From the NCBI GenBank assembly GCA_030737875.1, contig CM060926.1, positions 162,637,579 to 162,701,578 of the forward strand: a stretch of 64,000 nucleotides of DNA, written 5' to 3'. Shown here one piece after another: positions 11,903 through 23,949 of the stretch. Both the position numbers and the translations under genes were made by a program. Source of the stretch: Allium sativum. Taxonomy: Eukaryota > Streptophyta > Magnoliopsida > Asparagales > Amaryllidaceae. The notes below the pieces were generated by a model. That model was not told the DNA's origin, did no database searches, and was given only the letters and a program-made list of their open reading frames with translations. Within the stretch, counting starts at the first letter, position 1, and every line of letters starts with the position of its first letter.

Positions 11903-13091
11903 TGTTGACATCAAAAGTTGGTCTTATGACGATCAACCCCCAATGTTTGTTGTATGCGCACAAGAAACAGTAATAAAGAAGTAAAAACAGGGAACGCGCA
12001 CAAGATTTTTATTGTGTTTCGGTAAGGTCAGTGCCTACGTCCACATTATATATTGATTTGCTTTTAATTACAATTACAATCTAATTTCTCTTTTTTTGAA
12101 GAAAATAGAGAGAGAGGAAAAATGTTTTGCTATTTTTGGAGATAGCCATGGGAGATTTTAGAGTTCAAGAGAAAGTCCGAAATAAGCTCTCTTCCCACTT
12201 TGAGGAGGAGTCTATTCATAGGCAGAGATGTGGGCCGCTTTTGGTGGAATCGTGGCATGCTACTTCCGGTGGGCTTGACACATGGAGCTCGATCAGTGGA
12301 AAGAAAAGGTAGGCGGTAGGGCCAGCCATTACTACTGATTAATAGTATCTTCGTAAATGATGGTTGACATGGCACTCGAGCTATGGGGTATTAAAAGTTG
12401 TGCTTCAGATGGATGCGTTGACCGCCTTTATCGCATTGAGAATCGGGCTTCTCGAGACTAACTCATTTGGATATTTCCAAATGGATCTAATCGATCCTAT
12501 TTTTGAGGAAGTGGTTGACTTAGTCGGTCGAGAGAGCTATAATGACGGGATATATTTTAAGTCAAGCTTCTTTCGGGCCACCTGAAATAATGGGTCGACC
12601 GTTGGGATCGATCGGGCTTGACTGCGGGCCTTCTGATATTGGGCTTTGATCTGTTGAGCCGCGATAGCCTGGGCCAAAAATTTAGTCAGCACTTTTCCTC
12701 TTAGAGAATATTTCTCTTAGGAAGGGAGGTGTGCTCTGGATAATATGTAGCATCCAAGTCCAACAGGTAGAGTCCGATGGTTGCGCCGAACCATATTAAG
12801 GCCAGAAAACCGACGATCCCAATGGTTGTATTAAGGCCGGGAAAACGACAATCGACATAGATCGTATTTAGGCCAGAATATCGACAACTATTGAGGACCG
12901 TATTAAGGCAAAAGGTAGTATGAAAGTGGTAGATCACACATCCTGCTATAATATCTGATACTTGCAAAGTGTGAAGATTGCGAGCGCACACCGGTCCCGA
13001 CTTGGTGGTTGGCGAACATTTGGCATGTTCGGCTTAGGCGTTCCGAGCATTGGCCATACGTGTATGGCAGCGAGCTCTGTTGCGAGGAAGG
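11903..13091 (-). repeat. Left LTR of the Tat-like element, first segment
   Basis: Starts TGTTGACATCAAAAG and matches 52163-52718 with substitutions for its first ~560 bp, including the CAGTGCCTAC and GGAGATA-CCATGGGAGATTT blocks. The rest (12465-13091) has no second copy in the window because the right LTR is cut. A 36-bp tandem repeat lies at 12792-12911. ORFs here (for example 12701-12991 minus) are by-products of the repeat. Confidence 0.7.
12792..12911. repeat. 36-bp tandem repeat, about 3.3 copies
   Basis: The phrase (G/C)TATTAAGGCC recurs at 12792, 12828, 12864 and 12900, exactly 36 bp apart. Each is followed by a variant of AGAAAACCGACGAT. It lies in the Tat-like LTR. Confidence 0.85.
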
Positions 13092-14354
13092 CACCTCCAT
13101 TAAGTTCACTCACAAGGGGAATGCCTTAACTTTGATGGAGCATTTATTGTGTATAGAACAGAAAAGTAAACAAGACAGATAAATATATTGGTACTTGGAA
13201 AATTAAAAACAACTTTTATTGCAGCGGAGAAATAGTTTGGTTACATCACACCAAAAACCAACTACAAAACCAAATACACTTATTATCCATCTGGACAAAT
13301 AAGTTTTCTGAGTACATAAAATAGAAAGCAAACCCCAACATAAATAGCCATAAATAAGATAGGCTGAGCTTTACTTCAGCAATCCAAGCAACTTCCAAAA
13401 GAGAGAGATAAAGCGGTCCAAGTCAAGTTCTACTAGTACTAGGCCCACCCTGAGAACATGGTTGAGGGGGGGGGGGGGAGGAAGAAAAGAGGTGCAAACA
13501 AAGGGGGTCAGACATAAAGTCTGGCGAGTCCAATAGCTTTAACAATATAATCATTAAAGTAATCAGGATAAGGCATAAACTGGTAAATAAGGAAATGACT
13601 GTGAATAACTTGCATGACCAAGAAACCAAAGGAAATAAGATGAACAAAGATAACGTTAAAGGCGCACCTAATCACTACAGGATAATTACTACACTGCACC
13701 ACACCAGTCACCCTAAAAGTTGATCCCACCTACTAGACTTAGTAATCATAGTAGTTTCGTGTAACCCTAGCTAACTACATAGGTGCCGCCTGCCCCTATC
13801 TCCACTAGTGGTACCCACTACCCCCATGCGATCGGCTCCCTAACTCGTAGACACCTGTGCTGGCCCCACAGTGGGGTGCATCATTCCCCAAGTGGCAACC
13901 CGATACCACTAAAGATGCACGGCTTATACCTACACGATGCAACAACGTCTTACCTACCAGCCCGGGCCCACGCACGTACATAACCTCGTTGGACTTGCGT
14001 TGCAACCGCTAACCCGTTTTGACCTCTTATAATCAAACCCAATATGCGTGTCCTGTCCTCGACTTGGGTCGAGCTCACAAAGATACTTAATGGGATACTG
14101 GTCTAAAAAGGGCCCCCATGCCTGACACAAGCTTTCCACCTATGCTTGGTCCCGTCTAGGTTTCCCACTTAACCCCTTCTTATTCATGACCTCTTACATG
14201 TTTAAATTTGGTTAAGTGTCTCTATTCGTATTTCCACATCACACCCACATGTCGCCCACTTAACCCCCATGTCCCACCCCATGTTTACTTTGGTTAAGTG
14301 TTACTTAGTTTATTCAAACCGTAACCCTGTAGGACCTCTCACGTTAGGCTACCC

Positions 14355-14529
14355 TTTGTGGTTGTTGGATTTTCCGGGCGGGTCCGGGCAGTCTTACACC
14401 ACAAATGAGCCTGTCCTCGTGTCCATACAATTGTTACGCATTTAATTTGGGCCTATGACATCTCATATTAGTCTGCCATTTGTGGTTGCTGGATTTGCCG
14501 GGTGGGTCCGGGCAGTCTTACACCACAAA
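14355..14529 (-). repeat. Stem-loop pair (outer 3' LTR)
   Basis: Two 51-nt units at 14355-14405 and 14479-14529, starts 124 bp apart. On the minus strand each has an 8-nt arm TTTGTGGT, a 6-nt joint, CTG, C, CCGG, a 6-nt loop, CCGG, a 6-nt joint, CAG or CAA, CA and the closing arm ACCACAAA. Confidence 0.85.
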
Positions 14530-15637
14530 TGAGTCTAACCTCGTGTCCTAGGCATTGATTATTATGCATAATCTTTTCACCCAAATTTGAATTATTAACC
14601 CTATTCAAATTTGTCAATAAATTCGAAATTTACTTATGTCCATAATTGTCACCTAAATTATGTCCATTTATTTCAGGTATACAAATTATACCAATTCTTG
14701 CCTCAAATGAATTATATGCCTTTTTAAGGCCATGTTATGCCAATTCACAATTTGTACATTTAATATTATCCCATCGCCCCACCTCGTTCGTTCGCTTAAC
14801 ACGAAATATATATACTAGACTAGCAAAATAGTGTAATACATAAAAAGGGAAGAAAACATCACAACTTGCATAACACATAAAAATAGACATAAACTTTGCA
14901 AATAAGAATTACAACATAAAACTTGCATAGCCTATAACTTGCACAAATTATGTACTGTCATGGGTCTAAATATAGATCTAAACATAAAGGTGTGAACTTA
15001 CATGTATGAATATGGTTTTCACCCAAACTTGCATAGGTAATGGTCACAAACTTGCATAAACTATGTATGTCATACAACTAGCATAAACATAAATGTGTGA
15101 ACTTGCATATATGTGAATCCAGTTATTACCTAAACTTACATATGAACATAATCCTCATACAACTAGCGTATGTTTCACATCCATACTTGCATACAAACTG
15201 ATGTCATAAACATAGGTGATTGGGCATATGAAAGGGATTCACTAACACAAGTTAAAAAAACTAGTATATGAGCCAACATCATGAACAACTAGCATATATT
15301 CACAAAATTGACAATATCACATTTTTTTCCAATGTTTCACAAACATAGTCTTATCACACAAATTACAACTCAACCTAATTAACTTGTTAATTATCTTGTT
15401 AAAGAAATCGAACTCACAACTTAAAGAAGGTCTTGAGTTTTGAGATCTGTATTCTGTAGTTGAATTAGCTCACCTTTGAAGTAGACAAATTCGTTGTGGT
15501 TATAGATTTGAGTTGAATTGAATTGAGTTGCTTTACTTTGCTTCTAGTTGGTGGCGGCTACTCTAGGTTGTGGAGTGACAGCACGGTGGCCATGGATTTA
15601 ATTTTTGATTAGGTTTAGTGTTTCAGTCTACATGTGT

Positions 15638-15646
15638 TTATATAGA
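15638..15646 (-). promoter_or_regulatory. TATA box of the LTR promoter
   Basis: Minus-strand CTATATAAA at the same place in all six complete Tekay LTRs in the window. It lies about 465 bp inside the LTR from its 5' end. Transcription would start roughly 30 bp downstream and proceed towards lower coordinates. Confidence 0.75.
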
Positions 15647-15774
15647 GTTTAGGATTAATTTAGGCCATCCAATCAACACAAGAGCAACCAGAACCATCCA
15701 AATAGTCACCTCAACCCTAGTGACTCAGTAGCAGGTCTAAACTGGGCTTTAATCAGATCTGCCCAAGGGGGTAG

Positions 15775-15844
15775 GTCGCCCCCAGGTCGACCCCCAGTTT
15801 GACCTATAGGGTAGGTCGACACTAAGGTCGACCCCTTGGTCGAC
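15775..15844 (-). promoter_or_regulatory. GTCGAC palindrome array upstream of TATA
   Basis: GTCGAC or one/two-base variants at 15775, 15786, 15798 and, after a 17-bp step, 15815, 15827 and 15839. Within each group the step is 11-12 bp. It is located in U3 about 130 bp upstream of the TATA box. Confidence 0.8.
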
Positions 15845-16110
15845 CTGGCCTGGGGCGGGAAATTTCCCACCCTGCCCGGTTTTGAGTTTGAACTCGAATT
15901 TGAACTGTTTTTATATTTAAATTTCCTGGAAACTTCTGACAGCCATAATTTCTTCATACGAAGTCCAATTCACGCAAACTCGGACTCTATCACAACTAGA
16001 ATTCCGAGACGAACGCAATGGCGTAACCCGTTTCCCTTAATTCTCACATTTAAAATTCAATATTCTTTAATTCGTTAGTTTAATGTTAATAGAAAATACG
16101 GGGTGTTACA

Positions 16111-16123
16111 TTCTCCCCTCCTT
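16111..16123 (-). other. Polypurine tract of the outer Tekay element
   Basis: The minus strand reads AAGGAGGGGAGAA directly before the LTR start TGTAACACCCC. Confidence 0.92.
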
Positions 16124-16720
16124 AAAGGATTTCGTCCCCGAAATCTTCAAGTCAAGAAGAATGCATATCCTACCATCCAATCGTCCATCTACTCAACGAT
16201 CAAACACATGCACCCATTGTCCTTAAAAGACTTCTAATGCTTTCATTATCGTATGCACAGTGTGTGTACATGTCCTTATCTAATGCAAAATCAGGCGGTC
16301 TACTAATTCAGTTGACCTTGTTAATGCAAATCATGATAGTTCCATGCGTCCATTATGTATGCAAAAGATTCCTAATGATACATATTATTTCTATATGTGT
16401 GCCCAACCATTCATCTGAATGTAGCATCCATATGATAACACAACCATTATTCATCCATTAACCTAAATAAGCACACATATTTATATGAAATATGAAGGTG
16501 ATTGAGCCGATCTAGTGACTAAGGTGTGCGTACATGCATCCACAAGCAACCACTAGCAAACACTTGCATCCACTAGCATCCATCAATCATAACATGATTC
16601 AAACACATGTTTACATACATTGGTTTCTACCTAAGGATAAAGAATGTGACCGCGGAGATATACTAAAAGGGTAGATACAAGCTAGAATAAACTTAAGGAA
16701 AAAGAGAACAAAGATGAACC
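16124..16720 (-). other. 3' untranslated region of the outer Tekay element
   Basis: About 600 bp between the pol stop and the polypurine tract with no frame. It shares its layout with 19921-20489 and 37522-38130. It contains short repeats of the type TTGCATCCACTAG / AACCACTAGCAAAC near 16530-16590. Confidence 0.75.
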
Positions 16721-16913
16721 CTAAAAAAGAAAAGGATAAGCCGCACGTATTTTAGCCTCAGTCTCCCAAGTCGCGTCTTCCTCGGCGTCACTCCATTGAA
16801 CTTTAACAAGCTTGACTTCTCGGTTGCGTAGCTTTTTGACTTATGTCACTAAGATATGAGTTGGAACTCTTCTCACAGTCGTTTCTCGTTCCACTTCGAC
16901 TTCCTCTAGCATG
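16721..16913 (-). pseudogene. Outer Tekay pol, C-terminal chromodomain segment
   Basis: The minus-strand frame continues from 28101 across the nested insertion and reads EEVEVERETTVRRVPTHIL, an in-frame TAA, then VKKLRNREVKLVKVQWSDAE and EDATWETEAKIRAAYPFLF, ending at a TAG (16723-16721). The ATWE motif with its Trp and the VKVQW strand are intact chromodomain features of Tekay/Del elements. Confidence 0.88.
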
Positions 16914-18172
16914 TGTGACACCCCACGTCCATTAAGGTCACTCACAAAAGGAATGCCTTAACTTTGGTGGAGTGTCTATTGTGTATAGAACAGAAAAGTA
17001 AACAAGACAGGTCAATATATTGGTACTTGGAAAATTAAAAACAACTTTTATTCCAGCGGAGAAATAGTTTGTTTACATCACATCAAAAACCAACTACAAA
17101 ACCAAATACACTTATTATCCATCTTGACAAATAATTTTTCTGAGTACATAAAATAAAAGGCATAACCCCAACATAAATAGCCATAAATAAGATAGGCTGA
17201 ACTTTACTTCAGCAATCCAAGCAACTTCCAGAGAGAGAGATAAAGCGATCCAAATCAAGCTCCGCTAGTACTAGTCCCACCTTGAGCACTTGGGGGGGAA
17301 AGGAAGAAAAGAGGTGGAAAAAAGGGGGTCAGACATAAAGTTTGGTGAATCCAATAACTTTAACAATATAATCATTAAATCAATTAGGATAAGGCATAAA
17401 CTGGTAAATAAGGAAATTACGGTGAACAAATGGCAAGACCAAGCAAACAAAGGAAATAAGATGAACAAAGATAACGTTAATTGTGCATCTAATCACTATA
17501 GGATAATTACTACACTGCACCACACCATTCACCCTAAAAGTTGATCTCACCTACTAAACTTATCATAATAGTAGTTTCGTGTACCCCTAGCTGTCTACAT
17601 AGGTGCCGCCTGCCCCTATCTCCACTAGGTATACCCACTACCCCCATGCGATCGGCTCCCTAACACGTAGATACCCGTGCTGGTCCCACAGTGGGGTGTA
17701 TCATTCCCCAAAGTGGCAACCCGATACCACAAAAGATGCACGACTTATACCTACATGATGCAACAACGTCTTACCTACCAGCCCGGGCCCACGCATGCAC
17801 GTGACCCCGTTGGACTTGCATTGCCACCGTTTAACCCGTTTGGACCTCTTACAGTCAAACCCAGTATGCGTGTCCCGTCCTCGACTTGGGTCGAGCCCAC
17901 AAAGATACATAATGGGTTACTGGTCTGAAAAGGGCACCCATTCATGACACAAGCTTTCCACCTATGTTTGGTCCCCTTTAGTACATCCCACTTAACCCCT
18001 TCTAATTCATGTCCACTTACATGTTTTAATTTGGTTAAGTGTTTCTATTCGTATTTCCACATGTCACCCACATGTCACCCGCTTAACCCCCATGTCCCAC
18101 CACATGTTTTCTTTGGTTAAGTGTAGTTTATTACTACCGTAACCTTGTAGGACCTCTCACATTAGGCCACCC

Positions 18173-18347
18173 TTTGTGGTTGCTGGATTTGCCGGGCGGG
18201 TCCGGGTAGTCTTACACCACAAACAAGCCCAACCTCGTGTCCATACAATTGTCACGCATTTAATTTGGGCCTATGACATTTCACATTGGACTACCATTTG
18301 TGGTTGCTGTATTTGTCGGGTGGGTTCGGGCAGTCTTACACTACAAA
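18173..18347 (-). repeat. Stem-loop pair (nested 3' LTR)
   Basis: 51-nt units at 18173-18223 and 18297-18347, starts 124 bp apart. The second unit has one mismatch in the outer stem (CTACAAA in place of CCACAAA) and loses a CCGG, indicating decay in this copy. Confidence 0.82.
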
Positions 18348-19287
18348 TGAGCCCAACCTCGTGTCTTAGGCATTGATTATTACACATAATCTTTTACCCC
18401 AATTTGAATTAATATCCCTATATTACATACCATATTTACTTATGTGCATAATTGTCACCTAAATTATGTCCATATATTTCAAGTATACAAATTATACCAA
18501 TAAATGTCTCAAATTGGTTATATGCCGTTTAAGGCCATTCTATGCCAATTCGTAATATGTGTATATTCAATATTTCCCCATATCCCCGCGTTGTTGGCTT
18601 AACATGAAATATATATATTAGACTAGTAAATAGTCTAACACATAAAAAAAGGAAGAAAACACCACAACTTGCATAACACATAAAGATAGATCTAACTTGC
18701 AAATAAGAATTACAACATGAGTTTGCAAACCAACAGCTTGCATAAACGGTGTACTTATCATGGATCTAATTATAGACCCAAACATAAAGGTGTGAACTTG
18801 CATGTATGAATATAATTTTCACCCAAACTTGCATAGGCAATAGTCACAAACTTGCATAAACTATGTATGTCATAGATCTAAACATAAATGTGTGAACTTG
18901 CATATATGTGAATCCAATTATTACCTAAACTTGCATATGAACATAATCCTCATACAAACTAGCATATGTTTCACATCCATACTTGCATACAAACTGATGT
19001 CATAAACATTGGTGATTGGGCATATGAAAGGGATTCACTAACACAAGTTAACAAAAACTAGCATATGAGCCAACGTCATGAACAACTAGCATATATTCAC
19101 AAAATAGACAATATCACATTTTTCCAACGATTCACAAACATAGTCGTATAACCCAAATTACAACTCAACATTATTAACTTGTAAATTATCTCGTTAAAGA
19201 AATCGAACTCATAGCTCAAAGAAGGTCTTGAGTTCTGGGATCTATATTCTGTAGTTGAATTAGCTCGCCTTTGATGTAGACAAATTC

Positions 19288-19305
19288 GTTGTTGTTGTTG
19301 TTGTT
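19288..19305. repeat. GTT trinucleotide microsatellite
   Basis: About six GTT units between the CTTGCAT region and the TATA box. The partner LTR has about nine units at 27459-27486; the outer LTRs have one to three. This length polymorphism arose after integration. Confidence 0.85.
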
Positions 19306-19439
19306 ATAGACTTGAGTTGAATTGAATTGAGTTGCTTTACTTTGCTTTTAGTTGGTGGTGGCTACTCTAGGTTTTGGAGTGACAGCATGACGACCATTGA
19401 TTTAATTTTGGTTAGGTTTAGGGTTTGAATCTACATGTG

Positions 19440-19448
19440 TTTATATAG
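19440..19448 (-). promoter_or_regulatory. TATA box of the LTR promoter
   Basis: Minus-strand CTATATAAA in the conserved position of the nested 3' LTR. Confidence 0.75.
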
Positions 19449-19577
19449 AGTTTAGGATTAATTTAGGCCATCCGATAAACCTAGAAGCACCTGAACCATC
19501 CAAACAGCCAACTCGGCCCTAGTGACTCAGCAGCAAGTCAGATTGGGCCTTAATTCAAATCTGCCCGAGCGGGGTAG

Positions 19578-19648
19578 GTCGACCCCTAGGTCGACCCCCA
19601 TGTCGACCTGTAGGGGAGGTCGACACTAGGGTCAACCCCCTGGTCGAC
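19578..19648 (-). promoter_or_regulatory. GTCGAC palindrome array
   Basis: GTCGAC at 19578, 19590, 19602, then 19619, 19631 (GTCAAC) and 19643. The steps are 12, 12, 17, 12, 12. Confidence 0.85.
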
Positions 19649-19907
19649 CTGGGTTAGGGCGAGAATTTTCCTGCCCTGCCCGGTTCTGAGTCTGAATTCG
19701 ATTTTGAATTTAAATTTGAATTTCTGAAACTTCCGACAGCCATAACTTCTTCATACGAAGTCCAATTCACGCAAAGTCGGACTCTATCTCAACCAGAATT
19801 CCGAGTCGAGCACAATGGCGTAACCTGTTACCCTTAATTCCCACATTTAAAATTAATTATTCTTTAATTTGTTACTTTAATGTTAACAGAAAATACGGGG
19901 TGTTACA

Positions 19908-19920
19908 TTCTCCCCTCCTT
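19908..19920 (-). other. Polypurine tract of the nested minus Tekay copy
   Basis: The minus strand reads AAGGAGGGGAGAA immediately before TGTAACACCCC. Confidence 0.92.
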
Positions 19921-20489
19921 AAAGGATTTCGACCCCGAAATCTTCAAGTCAAGAAGAATGTATATCCTACCATTCAATCGTCCATCTACTGAACCATCAA
20001 ACACAGGCATCCATTGTCCTCAAAATACTTCTAATTCTTTCATGTTTATATGCACATTGTGTGTACATGTCAGTATCTAATGCAAAAATCAGGTGGTCTA
20101 CCGATTCAGTTGACCTCCTCAATGCAAATCATGATAGTGCCATGCCTCCATTATGTATGCAAAAGAATCCTAATTATACATATTATTTCTACGTGCGTTC
20201 ACAACCATTCATCTGAATGCAACATCCATATGATAACAAAACCATTATACATCCAATAACCTAAATAAGCACACATATTTATATGCAATAAGAAAGTGAT
20301 TGAGCCGATCTAGTGCCTAACGTGCGTGTATATGCATCCACGAGCAACCACTAGCAAACACTTGCATCCACTAGCATCCATCAATCATAACATGTTTCAA
20401 ATACATGTTTACATCCATTGGTTTCTACCTAAGGATACCGAATGTGACCGAGGAGATACACTAAAAGGTAGATAAAAGCATGCAAAAAC
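19921..20489 (-). other. 3' untranslated region of the nested minus Tekay copy
   Basis: About 570 bp without a supported frame, between the last pol stop and the polypurine tract. It is colinear with 16124-16720. Short ORFs here are chance frames. Confidence 0.75.
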
Positions 20490-23400
20490 TTAAGCAGAAA
20501 AAGAGATCAAAGATGTACCCTCAAAAAGAAAAGGGTAGGCTGCGCGTATTTTGACCTCAGTCTCCCAAGTCGCGTCTTCCTCGGTGTTGCTCCATTGAAC
20601 TTTAACGCTTGACTTCATGGTTGCGTAGCTTTTTGACTTCTTTCCCCAAAATGCGAGTTGGAACTCTCCTCACAGTCGCTTCTCGTTCCACTTCGACTTC
20701 CTCTAGAATGTTTGGCTCCACAACTTCTGCAGACTCATGTAAGCACTTTCGTAGCTGAGAGACATGAAAAACATTATGAACTCCAGCCAGTCTTTCGGGT
20801 AGCTCTAATCTGTAAGCCATCGTCCCAATCCTTTCAATGATAGGAAATGGTCCTACAAATCATGGTGCCAACTTTCCTACAGACCCAAAGCGAATGACAT
20901 TCCTCAAAGGAGGTACCTTAAGGAACACCTTGTCTCCAACCTCAAACTCAAGGTCGGTCCTTCTTTTGTCTGCGTAGGATTACTGTCTGTCTTGGGCGGT
21001 CTTCATTCTTCTTCGTATCAAATCCACTTTCTCTGAAATCTCGTTAATCATGTCTGGTCCAAGTATGAGCTTATCTGCAGACTCCCACCAACAAGTTGGT
21101 GATCGACTTGGTCTTCCATATAAAGCTTCGAAGGGTGCCATGCCTATAGTGGCTTGGTAGATATTGTTGTATGCGGATTCCAACAAAGGGAGATGAGCCT
21201 CCCAAGTTCCTCCAAAGTCAAGAATGCACAATCTCAAAAGATCTTCTAGTACTTTGTTTACTCTTTCCTTCTAACCATTAGTTTGAGGGTGATAGGCCGT
21301 GCTTAAACATAACTGTGTGCCTACACCCTCTTGCAAACTCCTCCGAAACTCGCTCGTACAGATACGGTCTCGATCACTCACTATGCTGGAGGGTATCCCA
21401 TGGAGTCGAACTATCTCCTTAAGATAAATAGATGCTAACGATGAGGCAGTCCTCCTACTCTTGACAGGTATAAAGTGAGCGCTTTTGGTGAGCCTGTCGA
21501 CTATTACCCAAATACCGGTATTGCCCCTTCTTGACCTAGGCAACCCATCAACAAAGTCCATCGAGATTCTGTCCTACTTCCATTGTGGGACTTCTAGACG
21601 GTGAAGCAGACCACCAGGCTTCTTCTGCTCCGCCTTGACTTGCTGGCATATCATGCACTTAGAAACGAATTCAGCTACATCCCTCTTCATGCCATTCCAA
21701 AAGAAAACTCGTTTGATGTCTTTATACATCTTGTCTCCACCAGGGTGTATGGTCAACTTGGAATGATGTGCTTCTTCGAGAACCATCTTCACCAAATCCC
21801 TTGCTTGTGGGATTCATTGCCTTCCATCCCATCTTAACCAACCCTTATCATCGATGGAGTATCTATCGAGGTGACTAGAAGTCTCACCCCTAATCAACTT
21901 ATTTATCACATCAACTAGCTGAGGGTCTTCACGTTGCGTGATTCCTATTGAGTCCAACAAAGTAGGCCGCACCTCTAGCATTGCCATCAAACCAGTCACA
22001 TAATCAACAGAGGGTCTAAAATCAAAATTTGCTATGTACTCCAAGCTTTGTCTTTTTACAAAGAGAGGACTTAAGGTCAGCTTCTTTCTACTCAAGGTGT
22101 CAGCTACTACAATGCTCTTTCCCGGAGTATAGGAGATCTCAAAATCATATGAGGCGAGAAACTCCATCCATCTTTGTTGCCTTAGATTGAGGTCTTTCTA
22201 CGAGAAAAGGTACTTCAACGATTTATGGTCAGTATATAATTCAAATTTCTCACCCAGGAGATAATGGCGCCAAGACTTAAGAGCAAAAACGATAGCAGCC
22301 AATTCTAGATCGTGGGTTGGGTAGTTTTTCTCATGTACTTTCAACTTCCTTCCACCATAAGCTATTACCTTCCATTCTTGCATCAGAATAGAGCCTAGTC
22401 CCGTATCGCATGCATCCGTGTATACTGTAAACATCTTACTCCCATCAGGCAATGTCAAAACTGGGGCTGTTGTCAGAGCCCTCTTCAAACGTTGGAAAGC
22501 GGCTTCGCAATCCCAATCCCAAATCAGGTTCTTCTTCGTTAACGTTGTAAGTGGAGCTGAGAATTTCGCAAAGTCTTTAATGAACTTGCGATAAAAGCCT
22601 GCTAGCCCAAGAAAGCTTCGGACTTCGGTTGCATTCCGCGGAACCTTCCAATCTTATACCACGACTACCTTTGCGGAGTCCACAGCTAACCCCTCTTTGG
22701 ACACCACATGTCCAAGAAATCTCACTTCTTCTCTCCAAAAATGGCACATGAAGAACTTAGCTTTCAACTGATGTGCATGGAGAGTATCCTTGACTTCCCT
22801 TAAATGTAAAGCATGCTATTCCTCATTCTTCGAGAAAATCAGAATGTCATCTACGAAGACGACCACAAACTTATTAAGGAATTCCCGTAATACCCTACTC
22901 GTCAAATCGATGAAATAAGCAGGAGCGTTTGTCAAGCCGAAAGGCATGACAAGCCATTCAAAGAAACCATCCGGGGTTCTGAACGTGGTCTTATCAATAC
23001 TATCTTCAGCATCTCTTAGTTGAAGAAACCCGGTAGCCAGATCTAATTGGGAGAAAACTGTTGCACCTACAAGCTGATCGAACAAATCGTCCATTCTTGG
23101 CAGTGGGTGCCTATTCTTCTTGGTCAGCTTGTTTAGCTCCCTATAATCAAGACATAGGCGAAGTGAACCGTCTGCTTTAGTTGCGAACACCACTGGAGCA
23201 CCCCACTCAGAAATACTCCTCCTTATAAACCCCTTTTCTAGCAGCTCCTTAAGTTGCTTGCTGAGCTCCTTTCTCTCCCTTGTAGCCATGTGTCTAACGG
23301 GTAAAGCAACGGATTTTGCGTTATCAACTAGATATATGCGGAAGTCTATCTCCCGCTTCGGAGGCAAGCCCTCTACTTCCTCAAAGACATCCGAATATTC

Positions 23401-23949
23401 ACGGACCACTCTAACAGACTACAAATTCTCAACAGACGCGTTAAGCGATTCTAGATAACTTAGCATAACATAATTCATGGGATTACAAGAGATTTCTAGA
23501 GTGTTATCGAGACGAGCCAAGAGCCTAACCACTCTCCTTTCACAATCTAGGACGGCAGCATTACTGGATAACCAATCCATGCCTAGAATTAGCCCATAGC
23601 CCGTGAAGCCCAAAACATAAGCATCACATTGAAATCCAAAGATAAGTATAGAAATTTTCAAATCCAAACAAATCATCGATAAATAAGCTGAGCCCCCAAT
23701 TGGATTTGAAACAACTAAGGGATCCTCTACTATACTGGTGTCTAGGTGCAGTGATTCAACTAAAGCAGTAGATATAAACGAGTGCGATGCGACGGAATCA
23801 AAGTGTGTGCGAACAGGATGATCAAAAAGATAAACTAAACTTTCAACGGAAATAGTTCTACCTCATTCTTGTGGCGGTGGGGCCATGAGAGCCTGAACCC
23901 GCCCTCTTGCCTGCCCTGGTGCCATGAGAGCCTGAACCTACCCTCCAGA
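20490..23949 (-). pseudogene. pol: pol of the nested minus Tekay copy (PR-RT-RH-IN-chromodomain), broken
   Basis: Reading from 23949 down: protease with FDSVASHSFIS at about 23800 (D-S-V instead of D-S-G), ILGMDWLSS near 23580; RT 23409-22816 with [31 protein letters not shown] and [11 protein letters not shown]; RNase H 22488-22198 with [25 protein letters not shown] and [10 protein letters not shown]; integrase with HHSKLTIH, KCMICQQVKA, SMDFVDGLPRS, SIVSDRD and QTNG-stop-KERVNK (catalytic Glu kept); GPF module and chromodomain VKKLRNHEVK, DATWE. In-frame stops occur around 23418, 22815, 22197, 21813, 21573, 21270, 20979 and 20860, and a frameshift near 20602. Most stops are single-base changes from CAG, TGG or CGA. 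The 'WK-stop' and 'DRQ-stop' breaks show it was one long frame. Confidence 0.92.

Larger units (their letters stand above)
13092..16110 (-). repeat. 3' LTR of the outer Tekay element
   Basis: 3.02 kb. The right end is GGGGTGTTACA at 16110 next to a polypurine tract. The left end begins at CACCTCCATTAAG, lacking the expected TGTGACACC. It contains a 13-bp G run (13466-13478), the stem-loop pair at 14355 and 14479, an array of repeated CTTGCAT words (about 14860-15330), a TATA box at 15638-15646 and the GTCGAC array 15775-15844. It pairs with 43022-46007. Confidence 0.92.
16914..19907 (-). repeat. 3' LTR of the nested minus Tekay copy
   Basis: 2994 bp from TGTGACACCCC to GGGGTGTTACA. It holds the stem-loop pair (18173, 18297), a TATA box (19440-19448), the GTCGAC array (19578-19648) and a GTT microsatellite near 19288-19305. 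It pairs with 25075-28100. Confidence 0.95.

Noticed and set aside
13466..13478. A run of 13 G as a functional quadruplex
   Set aside because: The partner LTRs have only 5-9 G or interrupted runs at this place, so it is most likely slippage in a homopolymer, or a sequencing artefact.
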